Assembly: GCA_002408445.1 (NCBI GenBank)
Contig: DHSK01000166.1
Coordinates: 1 to 12,428 of the forward strand
Direction of reading: 5' to 3'
Origin: Syntrophomonas sp. UBA5288
GTDB taxonomy: Bacteria; Bacillota; Syntrophomonadia; Syntrophomonadales; Syntrophomonadaceae
DNA: 12,428 nt
The notes beneath the pieces were generated by a model. The model ran no database searches. It was not told the origin of the DNA and was given only the letters and a program-made list of their open reading frames with translations. Below are positions 8,717 to 12,428 of this stretch, in pieces. Both the position numbers and the translations under genes were made by a program. Position 1 is the stretch's first letter. Each line of letters opens with the position of its first letter.

Positions 8717-8965
8717 ATGACGGCTAAAAATGATTTTAAATTTGAAATTATTAATGAACTCGGCGTGATATCAGAAAGCAGCAAGGGTTGGCGCAAAGAG
8801 CTCAACCGCATTAGTTGGAACAGCGCGGAGCCAAAATACGACATCCGGGACTGGGCTTCCAAGCATGAAAAAATAGGAAAAGGCGTAACTTTAACGGAAC
8901 AGGAGCTACGTAAGTTGAAAGAACTGATTGATGCGGAAGTTGCTTTTCTTGAAAATAAGACATAA
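8717..8965 (+). CDS. PC4/YdbC-type single-stranded nucleic-acid-binding protein
   Basis: This 82-residue protein matches the bacterial PC4-like (YdbC) family over nearly its whole length. It has an N-terminal strand region FEIINELGVISES, the conserved KGWRKELNRISWN and PKYDIRDW segments, then KIGKGVTLTEQEL leading into a C-terminal helix. Known members are small dimers that bind single-stranded DNA or RNA through a beta-sheet surface. It begins 14 bases after the helicase stop with AAGGAGA upstream of the ATG, so the two genes are almost certainly cotranscribed and the start is clear; an earlier in-frame ATG at 8681 lies inside the helicase gene. The pairing suggests that it binds the single strand exposed by, or presented to, the helicase-nuclease. 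It has no signal peptide or membrane segment. Family call is strong; the partnership is inferred from gene order. Confidence 0.88.
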   Translation: MTAKNDFKFEIINELGVISESSKGWRKELNRISWNSAEPKYDIRDWASKHEKIGKGVTLTEQELRKLKELIDAEVAFLENKT

Positions 8966-8966
8966 C

Positions 8967-9222
8967 TCATAATAACTTCTGAAGTTTCTTCTTTTCAAAA
9001 TAGAGAGCTAGGATACGACCGGTGGCATCGTTAACCGCACCATGCAAGTGCAGGTAAGAAACATTACCAAGCCAATCAAAACTGGAAGATACCATTTTAG
9101 ACATTTCACCCTAACATTCCCGTGCATTTCTCGAGCGTTGTTTTTTAGGCTCGCGCTTCGGAGAGAGACACCAGCGGCCTTAAGATATTTTGAGACGATG
9201 CTTCAGCAAGCACAGCGGTAGC
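8967..9222 (-). pseudogene. Decayed ISNCY (IS1202-type) transposase fragment
   Basis: Reading leftward on the minus strand gives VSKYLKAAGVS, a frameshift in a CT-repeat near 9161-9168, then SPKREPKKQRSRNARE, a TAG stop at 9111-9113, GEMSKMVSSSFDWLGN, and LHGAVNDATGRILALYFEK before a terminal TGA at 8967-8969. The order AAG.SPK, basic stretch, GEL.Q.D.S..DWLG, LHGA.DDATG follows the middle of ISNCY/IS1202-group DDE transposases. Where the family usually has the first catalytic aspartate (QMDAS type) this copy has valine. Sequence right of about 9190 resembles the preceding part of the transposase in a shifted frame, with losses. The fragment lacks both termini, ends just past the PC4-like gene, and cannot be active. 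The family call is from motif memory and needs an ISfinder comparison. Confidence 0.72.
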
Positions 9223-9232
9223 ATGACAGAGA

Positions 9233-9323
9233 TTATTTATGGTTTCCATTATATCTTTATTCTGGGGATGATTTTCCCTGAAAAATTATACTATGACATT
9301 ATTACTGATTAACAACACAATTA
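9233..9323 (+). repeat. Imperfect direct repeat, copy B (right flank of cassette)
   Basis: This is the partner of copy A; the core is 9253-9315. It sits immediately upstream of the T-box promoter and directly right of the transposase remnant. Its TATAAT follows the core end by 45 bases, against 44 in copy A. Since the trp operon is probably native to the chromosome, copy B may be the original and copy A the duplicate, but the sequence does not settle the direction. Confidence 0.75.
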
Positions 9324-9335
9324 CCGGCTGGTGTC

Positions 9336-9365
9336 TTGACAAACCCTGGTTTGGTTGAGTATAAT
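9336..9365 (+). promoter_or_regulatory. Promoter of the T-box/trpXYZ transcript
   Basis: A perfect TTGACA (9336-9341) and a perfect TATAAT (9360-9365) are separated by 18 bases, giving a strong vegetative promoter. Transcription should start near 9372, a few bases before the first conserved T-box element, which fits the usual layout of T-box leaders. Confidence 0.9.
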
Positions 9366-9371
9366 TTTGTA

Positions 9372-9640
9372 AACTGTTGACGAGGAAGTAAAACCACAAA
9401 GCCAGCCTTGCAGAGAGTCGGGAAAGGTGGAATCCCGACAGGAAATGGAGTGGACAAATGGGCCTCCGAGGGCGGAGTGAACGGACCGTAAGGTTTTCAG
9501 TAGCTTCCGACGCAAAAGCCAGCGTTAAAGGGCGATGGGTGTGATGGCACTCTGTAAGAGGGGATGCGTTCCGTGTAATGCATCAAGTAAGGTGGTACCG
9601 CAGGTTTGACACCTGTCCTTAAATAGGACAGGTGTTTTTT
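9372..9640 (+). promoter_or_regulatory. T-box riboswitch with tryptophan specifier (TGG)
   Basis: This is a full-length T-box leader that reads the charging state of tRNA(Trp). Stem I closes with GAGG (9382-9385) against CCTC (9463-9466). The loop-E-like strand AAGTA follows, then CCAC (9394-9397) pairs with GTGG (9450-9453). The apical hairpin pairs GTCGGGA (9417-9423) with TCCCGAC (9433-9439) after the AGAGAG element. In the specifier loop the order is AAA, TGG (9459-9461), one base, lower stem, the register used in glyQS T-boxes, so the codon is Trp. The T-box sequence AAGGTGGTACCGC is at 9589-9601. The antiterminator pairs AAGG with CCTT (9617-9620) and GCAGG with CCTGT (9612-9616), leaving the TGGTACC bulge. 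Uncharged tRNA(Trp) would stabilise it and block the terminator. The downstream genes match the tryptophan transporter TrpXYZ, independently supporting the specifier. Confidence 0.95.
9609..9640 (+). terminator. Intrinsic terminator of the T-box leader
   Basis: A perfect 10-bp stem (9609-9618 with 9626-9635), a 7-base loop and a following T-run form the regulated terminator. Its 5' arm overlaps the 3' arm of the antiterminator, so the two structures exclude each other. When tryptophanyl-tRNA is plentiful, transcription should end here, before trpX. Confidence 0.95.
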
Positions 9641-9715
9641 GTTGTTATACGCCTTGAGAGCCCGCAGGGAAGGACACCCGGGACAAATATAATTTGACAG
9701 GGAGGAATTTTTGTA

Positions 9716-10720
9716 ATGAAAAAGTTGTCGAGAATTATTGCTCTGGTGTGTATGTCGACTTTATTACTGCTGTCATTGTCAGGGTGTTCATCAAGCCAAA
9801 AGGACTCTGCCAATAGCAATGAACAGGGAAAACTGAAGATTGGTATAGTACAAATAGTAGAACATCCGTCCCTTAATACGATCAGAGAATCTTTTATAGC
9901 TGAACTGGCCAAGGAAGGCTACAAAGACGGGGAGAATATTACCATTGATTATCAGAACGCTCAGAACGAACAGACTAATCTTAAGACTATCTGTCAGAAG
10001 TTTGCTAATAATAAATATGATTTGATCGTTGCCATTGCTACTCCTTCAGCCCAGGCTGCGGTGGGTGAAACTAAAGATATTCCCATTGTATTTTCCGCCT
10101 GTACCGATCCGGTGGGCTCAGGCCTGGTGAGCAGCATGGAGAAGCCGGGCAAAAATGTTACCGGTACTTCTGATGCGGTCTCGGCTGAAAAAATCATGGA
10201 ATTGGCCAAACGGATTACACCCGATATCAAAACTGTGGGAGCGCTATATAATTCCGGTGAAACCAATTCCCAGGCGGTGGTTAACGATTTGAAACAATAT
10301 GCTAAAAAGAATGGCCTGACTGTGGTAGAAGGTACGGTAACCAATTCATCGGAAGTCCAGCAGGTGGCCAGTTCACTGGCAGGTAAAGTGGATGCTATTT
10401 TTTCACCGATTGACAATACCATAGCCTCAGCCATGCCGGTGGTGACCCAGGTAGCCAACAAAGCTAAAGTACCGGTATATGTAGGTGCTGATTCCATGGT
10501 CAAGGATGGAGGTCTGGCCACTTATGGCATAAATTATCCGGTCTTGGGTCAGGAGACTGCTAAAATGGCAGTTGAGATTTTAAAAGGTAAAAAACCTGGA
10601 GACATTGCAGTTAAGACCATGTCCGATATGGATATCTATGTCAACCAGGATACCGCCAAAGCCATAGGAGTAACCATCCCCGAGGATGTCCTAAAAGAAG
10701 CCCACGTTTTCGCGAAATAG
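9716..10720 (+). CDS. trpX: Tryptophan ABC transporter substrate-binding lipoprotein (TrpX)
   Basis: This 334-residue solute-binding protein belongs to the ABC_sub_bind family (type 1 periplasmic-binding fold). The N-terminus MKKLSRIIAL, a hydrophobic core and lipobox LSGC with C24 mark a lipoprotein anchored outside the membrane; a Ser/Asn-rich linker follows. The mature part starts KIGIVQIVEHPSLN and contains LIVAIATPSAQAA, DIPIVFSACTDPVGSGLV and a late GINYPVLGQETAKMA segment, all typical of the family. It should capture the substrate and deliver it to the permease encoded 245 bases downstream. Tryptophan is assigned because of the TGG T-box and the known TrpXYZ set; the fold alone does not identify the ligand. 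ATG 9716 is preceded by GGGAGG at suitable spacing, about 75 bases after the terminator. Length is normal and no damage is visible. Confidence 0.88.
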   Translation: MKKLSRIIALVCMSTLLLLSLSGCSSSQKDSANSNEQGKLKIGIVQIVEHPSLNTIRESFIAELAKEGYKDGENITIDYQNAQNEQTNLKTICQKFANNKYDLIVAIATPSAQAAVGETKDIPIVFSACTDPVGSGLVSSMEKPGKNVTGTSDAVSAEKIMELAKRITPDIKTVGALYNSGETNSQAVVNDLKQYAKKNGLTVVEGTVTNSSEVQQVASSLAGKVDAIFSPIDNTIASAMPVVTQVANKAKVPVYVGADSMVKDGGLATYGINYPVLGQETAKMAVEILKGKKPGDIAVKTMSDMDIYVNQDTAKAIGVTIPEDVLKEAHVFAK

Positions 10721-10736
10721 TCAGAAAAAATTCAAC

Positions 10737-10797
10737 ATGTCATTCTGAGCGTTAGCGAAGAATCTTAAGATCCTTCGGCTTTGCCTCAGGATGACAT
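10737..10797. repeat. Palindromic dispersed-type repeat between trpX and trpY
   Basis: TGTCATTCTGAG (from 10739) is matched by CTCAGGATGACA near the right end with one mismatch. Inside it GAAGAATCT faces AGATCCTTC, so the roughly 60 bases can fold into one long hairpin. The CATTCTGAGCG...GAAGAATCT pattern is a short repeat I recognise as widespread in bacterial genomes. It lies inside an operon and could slow, end or stabilise transcripts after trpX, making more binding protein than permease. Confidence 0.7.
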
Positions 10798-10861
10798 TTG
10801 CAGAGTTACTGCTTAATCATAAGAAAAAGTTAATTATGCAAAACTCTCAATTCCAATAGAG

Positions 10862-10888
10862 GTAGCGGAGATGGGAAGTCTCCGCTAC
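10862..10888 (+). other. Perfect hairpin upstream of trpY
   Basis: GTAGCGGAGA (10862-10871) and TCTCCGCTAC (10879-10888) pair over 10 bp around the loop TGGGAAG. No T-run follows, so it is not a standard terminator. It may be an RNA-stability or pausing element, or half of a degenerate repeat. Confidence 0.5.
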
Positions 10889-10965
10889 TGGCTGGTTCAG
10901 GATATTAAATCTAAGCAATTGCTGGTATACTTAACACATATTTATTTATAAAGGAGTTCATCGTC

Positions 10966-11931
10966 ATGAGTCTATTGTCGCTGCAGGGTTCGGTGGAACT
11001 GGGTATAATATATGCCATTATGGCCCTGGGGGTTTTTATCTCGTTTCGAACGCTGGATATACCTGACCTGACAGTTGACAGCAGTTTTACCTTGGGAGCA
11101 GCGTTCTCAGCGATATTGTGTACCGGCGGCCAGCCTTTGGCAGGGATAGGAGCCGCTTTTGCCGCCGGGTGTGTGGCTGGTTCGATAACTGCCCTGCTCC
11201 ATACCAAACTAAAGATTCAGCCTTTGCTGGCCGGTATTCTGGTTATGCTGGGGCTTTACTCCATCAATTTAAAAGTAATGGGCAATAAAGCCAACATCCC
11301 TTTGCTTAACAAAACTACCGTATTCAATATGTTCGAAACCATGCTGGAAAACAGCAAAGCGGCCGAGTATTCCCATCTGATTTTGCCTGCGGTGATACTT
11401 CTGATTATTTTAATTATGTTGTTTTTATTCCTGAAAACCAAGTTTGGTTTCGTTCTGAGGGCGACCGGTGACAATGACCAGATGGTCCGCGCCCTGGGAG
11501 TCAACACCGATTTTACCATACTTATAGGGCTTGCTTTAGCCAACGGGTTGGTCGCTATGTCCGGCGCCCTGATTGCCCAGTATCAATCCTTTGCTGATAT
11601 CAGCATGGGAATTGGTATGGTAATCATCGGGCTGGCTTCGGTCATCATCGGGGAAGTAATCTTTGGGAGCAGGCCTTTATTACGAAGACTCATTGCGGTT
11701 ATACTGGGTGCCATACTTTACCGTCTGATTATAGCTTTTGCATTGGAAATGGGAATGCCGCCCACCGACCTCAAACTGGTTTCGGCGGTAATTGTTGCTC
11801 TTGCCATGGCCATGCCGGTAATAAAAGGACATATGATCTCGCTTAAAAAGAAGATAATGCCGGTATTAACAAGATATTTAATGTTACTTAAGAAGAGGAG
11901 AACCGGGAATAGGCAAGGAGGTCAGGCCTAA
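10966..11931 (+). CDS. trpY: Tryptophan ABC transporter permease (TrpY, LivH-like)
   Basis: This 321-residue integral membrane protein belongs to the branched-chain-type (BPD_transp_2) permease family. Hydrophobic segments lie at roughly 10-28, 57-80, 86-104, 137-157, 185-207, 214-234, 243-260 and 268-286. The early SFRTLDIPDLTVDSSFTLGA and the stretch LRATGDNDQMVRALGVNT (164-181), followed by LANGLVAMSGALIAQYQ, are hallmark segments of the permease paired with ABC_sub_bind proteins; the soluble loop should contact the ATPase. The C-terminus is a basic cytosolic tail. ATG 10966 follows AAGGAG by 9 bases. The stop shares its last base with the ATG of the ATPase gene, indicating translational coupling. 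Substrate assignment comes from the operon, not from the permease itself. Confidence 0.88.
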   Translation: MSLLSLQGSVELGIIYAIMALGVFISFRTLDIPDLTVDSSFTLGAAFSAILCTGGQPLAGIGAAFAAGCVAGSITALLHTKLKIQPLLAGILVMLGLYSINLKVMGNKANIPLLNKTTVFNMFETMLENSKAAEYSHLILPAVILLIILIMLFLFLKTKFGFVLRATGDNDQMVRALGVNTDFTILIGLALANGLVAMSGALIAQYQSFADISMGIGMVIIGLASVIIGEVIFGSRPLLRRLIAVILGAILYRLIIAFALEMGMPPTDLKLVSAVIVALAMAMPVIKGHMISLKKKIMPVLTRYLMLLKKRRTGNRQGGQA

Positions 11932-12428
11932 TGCTTACAATTTCCAATATCAGCAAAATTTTTGGCCAGGGTACTACCAATGAGAATCTGGCTATCGATG
12001 ATTTAAGCCTGACTCTGGAGGATGGCGAGTTTGTAACTATCATAGGCGGTAATGGCGCCGGCAAGACCACCTTGCTTAATTGTATTGCCGGGGTTTATGA
12101 GATAGATAAGGGCAAAATCATGCTTGACAGCATGAATGTGACCTTCTGGCCGGAGTATAAACGGTCCCGCTATCTGGGCCGCGTGTTTCAGAATCCTATG
12201 CTGGGTACGGCTTTTGATATGACTATCGAAGAGAACCTGGCTATTGCTTACGCCAAGGGGAAGCCCCGGGGGCTCAGACCCGGTATCGGTAAAGCCGATG
12301 CGAAAATGTTCCGGGAGTGCTTGGCCGAGCTGCAATTAGGATTGGAAGACCGCATGGGACACAAGGTAGGACTCCTTTCGGGCGGACAGCGCCAGGCTCT
12401 GACCCTGCTTATGGCTACCATTGTGAAG
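11931..12428 (+). CDS. trpZ: Tryptophan ABC transporter ATP-binding protein (TrpZ), 3' end cut by window edge
   Basis: The 166 visible residues are the first part of an ABC ATPase: Walker A GGNGAGKT (39-46), Q-loop Q87 in VFQNPM, and signature LSGGQ (149-153). Walker B and the switch histidine would lie beyond the window. LGTAFDMTIEENLAIAYAKG after the Q-loop is typical of ATPases serving this class of permease. The protein should drive uptake by hydrolysing ATP at the inner face of the permease. AAGGAGG lies 9 bases before the ATG, inside the end of trpY, and the TAATG overlap couples the two genes. Confidence 0.9.
   Translation, partial: MLTISNISKIFGQGTTNENLAIDDLSLTLEDGEFVTIIGGNGAGKTTLLNCIAGVYEIDKGKIMLDSMNVTFWPEYKRSRYLGRVFQNPMLGTAFDMTIEENLAIAYAKGKPRGLRPGIGKADAKMFRECLAELQLGLEDRMGHKVGLLSGGQRQALTLLMATIVK

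Noticed and set aside
9458..9460. ATG (Met) as the T-box specifier codon.
   Set aside because: The register relative to the lower stem (one base between specifier and stem, AAA before) matches TGG, and the downstream transporter is of the TrpXYZ type rather than MetNIQ.
10862..10888. Intrinsic terminator after trpX.
   Set aside because: No T-run follows the stem, and trpY continues the same transporter.
1..12428. CRISPR array, tRNA or rRNA gene.
   Set aside because: No regularly spaced short repeats and no tRNA- or rRNA-like sequence were seen; the only RNA element is the T-box leader.

Overview
The window looks like chromosome of an anaerobic Bacillota (Clostridia or Negativicutes type). 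Grounds: a T-box riboswitch, Gram-positive style AAGGAGG ribosome binding sites, a lipoprotein solute-binding protein, and a cytosolic histidine kinase built on ferredoxin and [FeFe]-hydrogenase-like domains, a design found in strict anaerobes. The species cannot be named from the sequence alone.

Left part (1-3094, minus strand): a two-gene signalling operon. A soluble histidine kinase carries two ferredoxin [4Fe-4S] motifs, a hydrogenase H-cluster-like domain and a further Fe-S domain. 17 bases downstream lies a receiver-HD-GYP response regulator, cut by the window edge. Together they should link a redox, hydrogen or oxygen signal to breakdown of cyclic di-GMP.

Middle (about 3253-9323): an inserted-looking cassette bounded by two imperfect direct repeats about 5.97 kb apart. 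After repeat copy A come a sigma-A-like promoter, a broken small helix-turn-helix gene, a 1665-residue superfamily 1 helicase with a C-terminal Vsr/MTES_1575-like nuclease domain, and, 14 bases later, an 82-residue PC4/YdbC-type single-strand-binding protein. A decayed ISNCY (IS1202-type) transposase fragment then runs on the opposite strand up to repeat copy B. Helicase, nuclease and ssDNA-binding protein in one small mobile-looking unit suggest a defence or DNA-processing system. This is the most novel part of the window, but its function is inferred.

Right part (9336-12428, plus strand): a tryptophan-responsive operon. A strong promoter leads into a complete T-box leader with specifier codon TGG, antiterminator and terminator. 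It is followed by a lipoprotein substrate-binding protein, a LivH-like permease and an ABC ATPase cut by the window edge. The set matches the TrpXYZ tryptophan uptake system. The trpX-trpY gap holds a dispersed-type palindromic repeat and a second strong hairpin; trpY and trpZ overlap by one base.
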